NCBI GenBank assembly: GCA_046539045.1
Contig: JBKHHU010000004.1
Location: forward strand, 1 to 47,432
Source of the DNA: JBKHHU01 sp046539045
GTDB lineage: Bacteria > Planctomycetota > Phycisphaerae > SM23-33
Reading direction: 5' to 3'
DNA length: 47,432 bases
A program made the position numbers and the translations under genes. Below, piece by piece: positions 39,942 to 47,432 of the stretch (the first letter of the stretch is position 1; every line of letters begins with the position of its first letter). Below the pieces are notes generated by a model. It saw nothing but the letters and a program-made list of their open reading frames with translations, was not told the DNA's origin and did not search any database.

Positions 39942-42626
39942 TTACGCTCTCATTTCCGTCGCCTGGGCTGCCGGTGCGGGCACGTTTCCGCGGTAGGCTT
40001 TGCGGTATAGCTCGGCGATTTCCTTCATCAGCGGATAGCGCGGGTTCGCGCCGGTGCATTGATCGTCGAAGGCCATCTCGCTGAGCTCCTCCAGGGCAGC
40101 GGTGAACTCCGCCTCATCCACGCCCGCCTCGGCGATATTCGCGGGGATATCAATCCGCCGCTTCAGATCGTCAATCGCCCCGGTCAGCCGCCGGACTTTC
40201 TCGTCGGCGGTCGCCCCGCCCAACTGCAGGTAGTCTGCCACCCGTGCGTATCGCTGCTTGGCGTTGGGGTACTCGTACTGCGGGAAAGCCGTCTGCTTGC
40301 GCGGGTTGTCGGTGGCGTTGAAGCGGATCACCTCGTTGATCAGCAGCGCGTTGGCCAGCCCGTGCGGCAGGTGGAACATCGCCCCGAGCTTGTGGGCCAT
40401 GGAGTGGCAGAGCCCGAGGAACCCGTTGGCGAACGCCATACCCGCCATCGTGGATGCGTTGTGCACCCGCTCGCGGGCGTGGGCGTCGGCGGCCCCTTTC
40501 CCGTACGCAGCCGGGAGGTATTTCATCAGGATGCGGATCGCTTCCAGGGCCATTCCGTTGGTGTAGTCGGTGGCGGTCACCGCAGCGACGGCTTCCAGCG
40601 CGTGGGTCAGCGCGTCGATCCCGCTGTGGGCGGTCAGCGTGCGGGGCATGGTCATCACCAGGTCCGCATCGCAGATGGCCATGTCGGGCGTCAGCTCGTA
40701 ATCGGCGATGGGGTATTTACGTCCGGTTTTCTCATCGGTGACCACCGCGAAGGGCGTGACCTCACTGCCGGTTCCGCTGGTGGTGGGGATCGCCACCAAC
40801 TGGGCCTTTTCGCCCAGCTTCGGGAACTGGTAGACGCGCTTGCGGATGTCCATAAACCGCATCGCCAGGTCTTCGAACTTCTCTTCCGGGTGTTCGTAGA
40901 GCAGCCACATGATCTTGGCAGCGTCCATCGGGCTGCCGCCCCCGACCGGGATGATCAGGTCCGGGCCGAATGCGTTCATGCGGGCCACGCCTTTACGGAC
41001 GGTGGCCAGGTCCGGGTCCGGCTGGACTTCATAGAACACGTCGGTCTCGATGCCCAGCTCGTCCAGCACGTCGGTGACCTTGTCGACAATGCCCAGGTCG
41101 TACAGCGGCTTGTCGGTGACGATGAACGCCCGCTTTCGGTCGGCGACGTCGCCCAAAGCGATCGGCAGGCAGCCGCGTTTGAAGTACACCTTGGGCGGCA
41201 CGCGGAACCACAGCATGTTCTCCCGTCGCTCGGAAACCGTCTTGATGTTCAGCAGGTGCTGTGCGCCGACGTTCTCGCTCACGCTGTTGCCTCCCCAGCT
41301 GCCGCAGCCGAGGGTGAGGCTCGGCTCCAGGCGGAAGTTGTAAATGTCTCCGATGGCCCCGTGGCTTGACGGCTGATTGATCAGCACACGCCCGGTTTCC
41401 ATCTTCCGGCCGAAGGTTTCGATCCGCTCGGAGTTGGCCGGGTCGGTGTAGAGGACGGACGTATGGCCCATCCCGCCGAAGGTCACCAGGTCGCGCGCCT
41501 TCTCGACCGCGGCGGTGTATCCGTCGGCGCGATACATCGCCAGGACGGGGGAGAGTTTCTCGTAGCTGAATGGCTCATCGGTGCCGACGTCGGTCACCTC
41601 GGCGATGAGCACCTTGGTGTCTTCGGGCACGGTGAACCCGGCCATCTCGGCAATCTTCGCTGCCGGCTGGCCTACGATTTTCGCGTTGAGCTTGCCTTCT
41701 CTGACGATGGTCCGCCCGAGGGCTTCACGTTGCTCGTCATTGACGAGGTACGCGCCGCGGTGGAGGAATTCATCACGAACCTGGGCGTATACCTTCTCGG
41801 CGACGATCACGGACTGCTCGGAAGCGCAGATCATCCCGTTGTCGAAGGTTTTGCTCAGCAGGACGGAGTTGACGGCAAGGGGGATATCGGCGGTTTCGTC
41901 GATGACCGCGGGAGTGTTGCCCGCGCCGACGCCGATGGCGGGCTTCCCGGAGCTGTAGGCCGCCTTGACCATGCCCGGGCCACCGGTGGCGAGAATCATG
42001 TTAACCTTCGGGTGCTTCATCAGCTGTTTGGACAGGTCGACGCTCGGCTGGTCGATCCACTCGATGATGCCTGCCGGTGCCCCTGCGTCGACGGCAGCGT
42101 TGAGCACGGCCCGGGCTGCGGCGATGGTGCACTCGGTCGCCCGCGGGTGCGGGGAGAAGATAATCGCGTTGCGGGTTTTCAGGGCGATCAGCGCCTTGAA
42201 GATGGCCGTGGAGGTCGGGTTGGTGGTCGGGACGATCCCTGCCAGCACGCCGACCGGTTCGGCGATCTTGCGGATGCCGAAGGTCTCATCGCGTTCGATC
42301 AGCCCGCAGGTTCTGGTGTCTTTGAACTTGTTGTAGATGAACTCGGAGGCGAAGTGGTTCTTGATGACCTTGTCTTCGGCGATGCCCATCCCGGTTTCGC
42401 GGGCGGCGAGCTTGGCCAGGTCGATCCGCAACGCATTGGCGGCCATGGCCCCGGCCCGGAAGATGGCGTCGACCTTCTCCTGGGCGAACCGGGCGTATCG
42501 CTGCTGGGCGTCCCGAACGCGGTCGATCATCGCATCCAGGTCTTCGGCGGAGCGGACAATCTGTCTCGGTGCGGGAGTATCTTCTGCCGCCGGCTCATCG
42601 GTTTCGGTTCGGCTCTCAACAATCAT
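39942..42626 (-). CDS. adhE: Bifunctional acetaldehyde-CoA/alcohol dehydrogenase
   Basis: 894 aa, full AdhE length. The N-terminal aldehyde dehydrogenase half has catalytic Cys267 (NGMICASEQ) and NAD-binding GVGAGNTPA. The C-terminal iron alcohol dehydrogenase half has GGGSPMDAAK (562-571) and iron ligands Asp671, His675, His741 and His755, all shifted by 18 from the E. coli enzyme. It reduces acetyl-CoA to ethanol with two NADH, in cytoplasmic spirosomes in known cases. AAGGAG precedes ATG 42626. Two Rex operators upstream indicate induction at high NADH/NAD. Confidence 0.97.
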   Translation of the reverse strand: MIVESRTETDEPAAEDTPAPRQIVRSAEDLDAMIDRVRDAQQRYARFAQEKVDAIFRAGAMAANALRIDLAKLAARETGMGIAEDKVIKNHFASEFIYNKFKDTRTCGLIERDETFGIRKIAEPVGVLAGIVPTTNPTSTAIFKALIALKTRNAIIFSPHPRATECTIAAARAVLNAAVDAGAPAGIIEWIDQPSVDLSKQLMKHPKVNMILATGGPGMVKAAYSSGKPAIGVGAGNTPAVIDETADIPLAVNSVLLSKTFDNGMICASEQSVIVAEKVYAQVRDEFLHRGAYLVNDEQREALGRTIVREGKLNAKIVGQPAAKIAEMAGFTVPEDTKVLIAEVTDVGTDEPFSYEKLSPVLAMYRADGYTAAVEKARDLVTFGGMGHTSVLYTDPANSERIETFGRKMETGRVLINQPSSHGAIGDIYNFRLEPSLTLGCGSWGGNSVSENVGAQHLLNIKTVSERRENMLWFRVPPKVYFKRGCLPIALGDVADRKRAFIVTDKPLYDLGIVDKVTDVLDELGIETDVFYEVQPDPDLATVRKGVARMNAFGPDLIIPVGGGSPMDAAKIMWLLYEHPEEKFEDLAMRFMDIRKRVYQFPKLGEKAQLVAIPTTSGTGSEVTPFAVVTDEKTGRKYPIADYELTPDMAICDADLVMTMPRTLTAHSGIDALTHALEAVAAVTATDYTNGMALEAIRILMKYLPAAYGKGAADAHARERVHNASTMAGMAFANGFLGLCHSMAHKLGAMFHLPHGLANALLINEVIRFNATDNPRKQTAFPQYEYPNAKQRYARVADYLQLGGATADEKVRRLTGAIDDLKRRIDIPANIAEAGVDEAEFTAALEELSEMAFDDQCTGANPRYPLMKEIAELYRKAYRGNVPAPAAQATEMRA

Positions 42627-42638
42627 GGTACTTCTCCT

Positions 42639-42656
42639 TTGTGTTCGGAGTCACAA
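42639..42656 (-). promoter_or_regulatory. Rex operator 1 (leader of adhE)
   Basis: TTGTGTTCGGAGTCACAA matches the Rex consensus TTGTGA-N6-TCACAA at 11 of 12 defined bases. It lies just upstream of the adhE ribosome site. The same bases take part in a perfect hairpin, TTCGGAGT/ACTCCGAA with a 4-nt loop (42644-42663). Confidence 0.8.
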
Positions 42657-42680
42657 CTCCGAAGTAACAATGCGCTAATA

Positions 42681-42698
42681 GCGTGATGTAATTCACAA
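42681..42698 (-). promoter_or_regulatory. Rex operator 2 (upstream of adhE)
   Basis: On the minus strand TTGTGAATTACATCACGC matches the Rex consensus at 10 of 12 defined bases. Its centre is 42 bp from that of operator 1, four helical turns, so both sites face the same side of the DNA. Confidence 0.8.
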
Positions 42699-42727
42699 AT
42701 AGGGGCAAAAAAACGTTTCGCGGACGG

Positions 42728-43399
42728 TCAGGCCTTGGCGTCTCTGGTCGACGAGGGGTGCAGGAGGTCGTTGACTCGCGAGGTCAGCACTGCAAGTCCT
42801 GCCGACAAATCCTCATACTGGACGATCACGTCTTCCGGCACGGCCAGTTTCCTGCCGGAAAAGTTCCAGATCCCGACGATGCCGGCATCGACCAGCAGGT
42901 CGGTGACCTCCTGGGCGGCGGTGGAGGGGACGGTCAGCACCGCCACCCGCACGCTCATCCGCCGGGCCAGCGACGCGAGCCGATCGAGGGCGAAGATCTC
43001 GGTCCCGTCGATTGTCCGGCCGACCACAGCGGGGTCGGTATCAAACCCCGCCACGATTTCCAGCCCGTGGCGGCGGAAGCCTTCGTACCCCAGCAGGGCC
43101 GAGCCGAGGTGGCCCGCCCCGACCAGGAACGCCTGCGTGAGGTTGTCCCATCCGAGAAACTTCTCGATCGCCTCGATCGTCGGTTCGATCTCGAACCCGA
43201 CGCGGGGTTTGCCCGCAGCCCCGGTGCAGGCGAGGTCCTTGCGAACCTGAATCGGCTCGACCTGGAACTCTCCGGCAATGGTGGTACCGGAAATAACCTG
43301 CTCGCCCGCATTGCGATGACGCCGCAGCAGCCGGAGGTAGGCAGGCAGGCGTCGGATCGTCGGAAGCGGGGCGGCAGGCTTGTTTTTGCTCGGGGCCAT
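42728..43399 (-). CDS. rex: Redox-sensing transcriptional repressor Rex
   Basis: 223 aa. The N-terminal winged helix (LRLLRRHRNAGEQVISGTTI then EFQVEPIQVRKDLA) and Rossmann domain GAGHLGSALLGYEGF (94-108) are diagnostic, as is the domain-swapped C-terminal helix (LTSRVNDLLH). Rex binds TTGTGA dyads when NADH is low and releases them when NADH is high. Rex sites lie directly downstream of this gene in front of adhE, the textbook arrangement. Only GAGAG precedes ATG 43399. A separate dyad at 43430-43449 lies upstream of rex itself. Confidence 0.96.
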   Translation of the reverse strand: MAPSKNKPAAPLPTIRRLPAYLRLLRRHRNAGEQVISGTTIAGEFQVEPIQVRKDLACTGAAGKPRVGFEIEPTIEAIEKFLGWDNLTQAFLVGAGHLGSALLGYEGFRRHGLEIVAGFDTDPAVVGRTIDGTEIFALDRLASLARRMSVRVAVLTVPSTAAQEVTDLLVDAGIVGIWNFSGRKLAVPEDVIVQYEDLSAGLAVLTSRVNDLLHPSSTRDAKA

Positions 43400-43429
43400 G
43401 CGGGGCTCTCGTTTAACCGGAGAATCATT

Positions 43430-43449
43430 ATCGATATCTCAGTATCGAT
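43430..43449. promoter_or_regulatory. ATCGATA dyad upstream of rex
   Basis: ATCGATA-N6-TATCGAT is a perfect 7-bp inverted repeat, 31 bp before the rex start codon. It does not match the Rex consensus, so a second regulator may act here. A smaller GATAA/TTATC hairpin is at 43488-43501. Confidence 0.4.
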
Positions 43450-43613
43450 AGTCTAGTAGCGAAATCGGCCGGATGCAAGTGTCAATTGATAAGTTTTTAT
43501 CGAAACACTCGGATTTCGTGGATTCCGGCCGTCACACGGGGCCGGCTGCCAATGCCTCACTAAAGTAGTCGAGTTTATTGAGCGGGGCTTCCTCGGCTTG
43601 TACACTGGCGCCT

Positions 43614-44408
43614 ATGGACAGAAGATACGACAATCCGGATCGCTACGCGCGTCAGACGGTTTTCCCGGAACTCGGGCCGGTGGGGCAGCGGAAGCTGACG
43701 GAGTCTTCGGTGACGATTCTCGGTGTCGGCGGGCTCGGGTCCTGGTCGGCGGAGCTGCTGGCTCGCGCGGGCGTAGGGCATTTGCGCCTGATCGACGACG
43801 ATCGTGTGGAAACCACTAACCTCCACCGGCAGGCGATGTACGATGAACCCGACGCCGAAGCGGAGAAGCTCAAGGTGGATGCCGCTGCGGCCAAGCTCGT
43901 GCGGATGAACCGCGAGATCCACGTCGAAACCGTTTCCGAACGGGTGGACGCATCGAACATCGCCAAGGCGATCGGTACACCGGATCTGATCATGGACGGG
44001 ACCGACAATTTCGCCACGCGATTTGTCCTTAACGATTACGCCGTCAAACACTCCATACCCTGGGTTTTCGGCGGAGTGGTGCGTGGCGAGGGACAGGTGA
44101 TGAGCATCCTCCCCGGCCGGTCCCCGTGCCTGCGGTGCTTCCAGGAAACGCCTCCTCCGGCAGGCACAGAACCGCGGGCCGTCACCGCCGGTGTGCTCGG
44201 GCCAGCGGTCGCTGCCATCAGCGCCATCCAGGCCGCTCAGACGATCCGGATTCTGACAAAGAGCGTTGACATACCCGCAGGTCGGATGATTCTGCTGGAT
44301 GTCTGGAACCTCACCGCGCGGACGATGGACATGCAGGCCGCCTGCCGGGATGTCAATTGCGTCTGTTGCCAGCAGAAGCGCTTTGAGTTCCTGAGCGACG
44401 CCTCCTAA
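43614..44408 (+). CDS. ThiF/MoeB/HesA-type E1-like adenylyltransferase
   Basis: 264 aa. ATP-binding GVGGLGSWSAELLARAGVG (37-55), Asp61/Asp62 of the LIDDDRVETTNLHRQ segment, DGTDNFATRF, and two CxxC zinc pairs (CLRC and CVCC). The cysteine that usually opens the AGVLGP segment as transfer residue is replaced (AVTAGVLGP). These enzymes adenylate the C-terminal glycine of ThiS, MoaD or CysO-like sulfur carriers. ATG 43614 is chosen over TTG 43578; neither has a clear ribosome site. cysK follows after 60 bp, which suggests a sulfur-carrier link to cysteine synthesis, but no carrier gene is adjacent. Confidence 0.9.
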   Translation: MDRRYDNPDRYARQTVFPELGPVGQRKLTESSVTILGVGGLGSWSAELLARAGVGHLRLIDDDRVETTNLHRQAMYDEPDAEAEKLKVDAAAAKLVRMNREIHVETVSERVDASNIAKAIGTPDLIMDGTDNFATRFVLNDYAVKHSIPWVFGGVVRGEGQVMSILPGRSPCLRCFQETPPPAGTEPRAVTAGVLGPAVAAISAIQAAQTIRILTKSVDIPAGRMILLDVWNLTARTMDMQAACRDVNCVCCQQKRFEFLSDAS

Positions 44409-44468
44409 AGTTTTCCTGGACAAGCAACTGGCCGTTGCGCCCACGCAACACAGATAAAGGAGCGACCC

Positions 44469-45416
44469 ATGAGCCGCATCTACGATACGATCCTCGACAC
44501 CATCGGAGGAACCCCTCTTGTACGCGTTCACAAGATCATCCAGTCCGACGCGACCCTCCTGGCCAAGATGGAGGGCTTCAATCCGATGGTCAGCGTCAAG
44601 GACCGCATCGGGCGGGCGATGATCGATGCCGGCGAAGCTGCCGGGAACGTCAAACCCGACACCGTCATCATCGAGCCGACCAGCGGGAACACCGGGATCG
44701 GGCTGGCGCTGGTCTGCGCGGTGCGCGGATACCGGCTGATCCTGACCATGCCGGATTCGATGAGCATAGAGCGCCGCAAGGTGCTCAAGGCCCTCGGGGC
44801 AGAACTGGTACTCACACCCGCAGAGAAGGGGATGACCGGGGCGGTCGAGGCTGCCGAGAAGCTCCTCGAGCAGACCGAGAACAGCTGGATGCCCCAGCAG
44901 TTCAAGAACCCCGCCAACCCGGAAGTCCATCGCAAGACCACCGCGGTGGAAATATGGGAGGACACCGACGGCGAGGTCGACATCTTCATCGCGGGCGTCG
45001 GCACCGGCGGGACGATCACCGGTGTTGGTGAGGCGCTCAAGCAGCATAAGCCGGACGTGCAGGTTATCGCAGTCGAGCCGGTCGAAAGCCCGGTGATGAC
45101 CCAGAAGCGGCAGGGCGAAGACCTCCAGCCGGGCCCGCACAAAATCCAGGGCATCGGGGCCGGGTTCATCCCGGACGTGGTCGATATGGACGTGATCGAC
45201 GAGGTCGTGCAGGTCAACAGCGATGAGTCGCTCGAATGGGCCCGCCGGGCTGCGCGGGAGGAAGGACTGTTCGTAGGCATCAGCTCCGGTGCAGCCTTGA
45301 AAGCAGCTGCCGAGGTGGCCGCCAGACCGGAGAACACAGGCAAGACCATCGTGGTCATCATCCCCAGCTACGGTGAACGGTATCTGTCCACGGCACTGTT
45401 CGACGGACTGGAGTGA
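44469..45416 (+). CDS. cysK: Cysteine synthase A (O-acetylserine sulfhydrylase)
   Basis: 315 aa, standard length. PLP lysine Lys44 (SVKDRIG), substrate loop PTSGNTGIGLA, PLP-phosphate loop GVGTGGTITGVGEALK, and HKIQGIGAGFIPDVVD. All are diagnostic of CysK. It converts O-acetylserine and sulfide to cysteine. AAGGAG lies seven bases before ATG 44469. It probably shares a transcript with the ThiF-like gene upstream. Confidence 0.95.
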   Translation: MSRIYDTILDTIGGTPLVRVHKIIQSDATLLAKMEGFNPMVSVKDRIGRAMIDAGEAAGNVKPDTVIIEPTSGNTGIGLALVCAVRGYRLILTMPDSMSIERRKVLKALGAELVLTPAEKGMTGAVEAAEKLLEQTENSWMPQQFKNPANPEVHRKTTAVEIWEDTDGEVDIFIAGVGTGGTITGVGEALKQHKPDVQVIAVEPVESPVMTQKRQGEDLQPGPHKIQGIGAGFIPDVVDMDVIDEVVQVNSDESLEWARRAAREEGLFVGISSGAALKAAAEVAARPENTGKTIVVIIPSYGERYLSTALFDGLE

Positions 45417-45624
45417 CCTGAATCTCAAACAGCAACAATCAAATAACAAACAAGGACCAAGAAAACAAATCCCCAAAGGCCAAACGCCCGTTCCTTACCT
45501 CTCAGCCTCCCCGAGAGCTTCGTTTGGAGTTTGACGCTTTACCGTTTGGAGCTTGTCTGTCATTTGTGCTTTGTTATTTGTGTTTTGCCACTAGTACTTT
45601 GTCATTGTTCCTCTGTACCTTGCA
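45417..45624. repeat. AT-rich spacer with imperfect inverted repeats
   Basis: CAAATAACAAA (45440-45450) reappears inverted as TTTGTTATTTG (45570-45580). The flanks are also complementary in patches (A/C-rich left arm, T/G-rich right arm; GTTTGGAG occurs twice at about 45525 and 45544). The composition is strikingly unlike the neighbouring genes. Confidence 0.6.
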
Positions 45625-46509
45625 ATGATGCAGCGACGTTTCGTTGATCTTCATACGCACACCACCGCCTCTGACGGCCGGTATGAACCGGAGGAGTTGA
45701 TCCGGGCGGCGGACACGCGCGAACTGTTGGCGATCGCGGTGACCGATCACGACACCACCGCCGGGCTCCAGCGCGCTCGCGCCGAAGCCCGGCGGCATCC
45801 GGAGTTGCTGCTGATCGCGGGTATCGAGATTTCCGCGGTCTTCCCGGACGGCACGCTGCACATCCTCGGTCTGGGCATCGACGAGAGCAACTCCCAACTG
45901 CAGGCGCTGCTGCAGCGCCTCCGCGACACACGAGCCCAGCGGAACCCGAAGATCGTGGAGAAGCTGCGCGATCTGGGAATCGACATCACAATGGAGGATG
46001 TGCTTGCAGAGACGGGACGGGGCGACCACGAAGAGGAAGACGCCACCGTCGGGCGGCTGCATATCGCCCAGGCGCTGTGTCGAAAAGGCGTGGTTCGTCA
46101 GGTGCGGGAGGCGTTCGATCGGTACATCGGCGACGGCAAGCCGGCGTTCGAGGACAAGGAACGCCTGAGCCCACGGGAAGCGATCGAGAGTATTACCGCT
46201 GCCGGCGGGACGGCGGTGCTGGCCCACCCAGTGCAACTGAAGTACAACAATCACCTCCACCTGGAAACCACGATCCGCTCACTGCAATCGGTTGGGCTGG
46301 GCGGGATCGAGGTCTATCATTCCGATCACAGCCCGGAGCAGACGGCCCTGTACATGAGCCTGGCCAGGCGTCTGGATCTGACGATGACGGGCGGGTCGGA
46401 TTTCCACGGGCAGAACAAGCCGGACGTCAGCCTGGGGATCCCGCGCGTGCCGGCGGACATCATCGGCAGGGAGTGGATGTATCGGCTTGCCGGACGAACT
46501 TGCTCTTGA
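45625..46509 (+). CDS. PHP-domain phosphoesterase (YciV/RNase AM-like)
   Basis: 294 aa. FVDLHTHTTASDGRY (His10, His12), VTDHDTTAG, a Glu in GIEISA, AHPVQ and GGSDFHG supply the metal-binding residues of the PHP fold. Length and order match the YciV/TrpH group, which contains 5'-3' exoribonucleases and 3',5'-nucleotide bisphosphate phosphatases. ATG 45625 and 45628 are both possible; no Shine-Dalgarno sequence is visible because the upstream spacer is T-rich. Cytoplasmic. Confidence 0.9.
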   Translation: MMQRRFVDLHTHTTASDGRYEPEELIRAADTRELLAIAVTDHDTTAGLQRARAEARRHPELLLIAGIEISAVFPDGTLHILGLGIDESNSQLQALLQRLRDTRAQRNPKIVEKLRDLGIDITMEDVLAETGRGDHEEEDATVGRLHIAQALCRKGVVRQVREAFDRYIGDGKPAFEDKERLSPREAIESITAAGGTAVLAHPVQLKYNNHLHLETTIRSLQSVGLGGIEVYHSDHSPEQTALYMSLARRLDLTMTGGSDFHGQNKPDVSLGIPRVPADIIGREWMYRLAGRTCS

Positions 46510-46577
46510 AACCGTCGTTCGTCGCGTATGATAATGACGAAGGTTCGCAAGCTCAGTTTAGTCAAAGGAATGCGTGA

Positions 46578-47432
46578 ATGCCGCTAGAGCAGGGGAGTCA
46601 TCGGGTCGGTCTTTACACGGTGGTGGTGTTAGCCGGCGTGATCGTCATCATCGCAGGTTTGCGGGCGGCAGCAGGATTGCTGGTGCCGTTCCTGCTGGCG
46701 GGCTTCTTCGGGATCATCTGTTCCAGCCCGCTGTTCCTGATGAAGCGCAAGGGCGTGCCAATCTGGCTGGCGCTGCCGATTGTGATCATCGGAATCCTGA
46801 TGCTGTTCGGATTTCTCGGCATGCTGCTGACGTATTCGGTGGATCAGTTCACCTCCAACATCGAGAAGTACAACGAACTGCTGCGCAAGGTCGTCCGCGA
46901 CCTGGTGGAATGGCTGGAAATTCACGGGATTTACAGCCGCTGGTCCACTAACTTCGATCCGCTGAACGGAGGAAATAGCGTCTCCTTCTTCACCAATGCA
47001 CTGCAGAGTGTGGCAGAGACACTTTCCAATGTGCTGCTGATCATCTTGACCACCGCTTTTATCTTGCTGGAGGCGGCGGGGTTTGAGCGCAAACTGCAAG
47101 ATGCCTTCGACAAGCCGGGCAGTCACTTTCAGCGTCTGGAGAATTTTCTGACCGGCGTCCGGAGGTACTTGGGCATCAAGACGATCACGAGCCTCTGCAC
47201 CGGCATCCTCGCCACGTTCTGGCTGTGGATTCTCGGCGTGGACTTCGCGATTCTGTGGGGGCTGTTGGCGTTCCTGCTGAACTTCATCCCGAATATCGGC
47301 TCCTTCATCGCGGGCATCCCTCCGACGTTGCTGGCTTTTTTGCAGTTCGGTTGGTTCGAGGCGGGGCTGGTCGTGCTGGGCTACTTCGTCATCAACACAG
47401 CCATCGGTGGGATCATCGAACCACGCGTGATG
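46578..47432 (+). CDS. AI-2E family transporter, partial (3' end outside the window)
   Basis: 285 codons are open to the edge with no stop. AAAGGA precedes ATG 46578. The start MPLEQGSHRVGLYTVVVLAG leads to paired helices (about 12-55 and 68-92), a soluble amphipathic segment (QFTSNIEKYNELLRKVVRDL), then helices at about 150-175 and 210-265 with the family motif LLAFLLNFIPNIGSFIAGIP and the GYFVINTAIGGIIEPRVM ending. This is the PF01594 permease family, whose members export diverse solutes or exchange Na+/H+. Confidence 0.93.
   Translation, partial: MPLEQGSHRVGLYTVVVLAGVIVIIAGLRAAAGLLVPFLLAGFFGIICSSPLFLMKRKGVPIWLALPIVIIGILMLFGFLGMLLTYSVDQFTSNIEKYNELLRKVVRDLVEWLEIHGIYSRWSTNFDPLNGGNSVSFFTNALQSVAETLSNVLLIILTTAFILLEAAGFERKLQDAFDKPGSHFQRLENFLTGVRRYLGIKTITSLCTGILATFWLWILGVDFAILWGLLAFLLNFIPNIGSFIAGIPPTLLAFLQFGWFEAGLVVLGYFVINTAIGGIIEPRVM

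Noticed and set aside
1..47432. tRNA, rRNA, tmRNA or integrase/att signatures.
   Set aside because: No cloverleaf, rRNA core motif, tyrosine or serine recombinase, or flanking att-like repeat was recognised by reading; a covariance scan was not possible here.

Overview
The window is a high-GC bacterial chromosome segment carrying about 36 recognisable protein genes. No rRNA, tRNA, CRISPR array, intact insertion sequence or phage module is visible. The gene mix points to a free-living heterotrophic Planctomycetota, most like the Phycisphaerae: secreted heparinase-like proteins, PQQ-type and FG-GAP propeller proteins, a Tat-exported enolase-superfamily protein, a WYL regulator, an Oxa1/DUF106-like membrane protein, and an adhE/ldh/rex fermentation set. 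That assignment is inferred from gene content only.

Layout. 1-3569: an orphan LuxR-type regulator with a degenerate receiver and a methyl-accepting chemotaxis protein; both are preceded by a similar 27-bp TACCC-containing element, and a perfect 65-bp direct repeat lies at the left edge. 3913-5938, minus strand: a small HTH-like protein, and upstream of it a row of tiny genes comprising three paralogous acidic lipoproteins, a CsbD stress protein and a YqaE/Pmp3 membrane peptide. 6065-9476: a WYL regulator, a DUF4143 ATPase with a promoter that predicts a leaderless mRNA, and two small unknown proteins. 9558-13165: a D-2-hydroxyacid dehydrogenase, an ABC-2 exporter pair and a cysteine-rich membrane peptide. 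13507-13631: a candidate small RNA with two hairpins that share the loop CTCCCTCC and a T8 terminator.

13753-28389 is a carbohydrate-catabolism locus. It holds two heparinase II/III-like secreted proteins, a galactonate-dehydratase-like enolase-superfamily protein, an oligogalacturonate-lyase-like propeller, a UroD-like protein, a FAD-dependent oxidoreductase translationally coupled to a large secreted propeller protein, and a secreted coiled-coil/hydrolase fusion. A minus-strand alpha-L-fucosidase remnant follows. The substrate is probably an acidic (uronic-acid-containing) polysaccharide, but this is inference.

28933-39826 is a compact six-gene operon with ATGA and TGATG overlaps: secreted GH-like protein, membrane-anchored PQQ propeller, PPDK/rifampicin-phosphotransferase-like dikinase, DUF106/Oxa1-like membrane protein, calcineurin-like phosphoesterase and FG-GAP protein. 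I know of no described system with this composition, and it is one of the two strongest candidates for something new; the other is the small RNA at 13.5 kb. 39942-43399 encodes AdhE and the redox repressor Rex, with two good Rex operators between them. 43614-47432 encodes a ThiF/MoeB-like E1 enzyme, cysteine synthase, a PHP-domain phosphoesterase and the start of an AI-2E-type permease that runs off the window.
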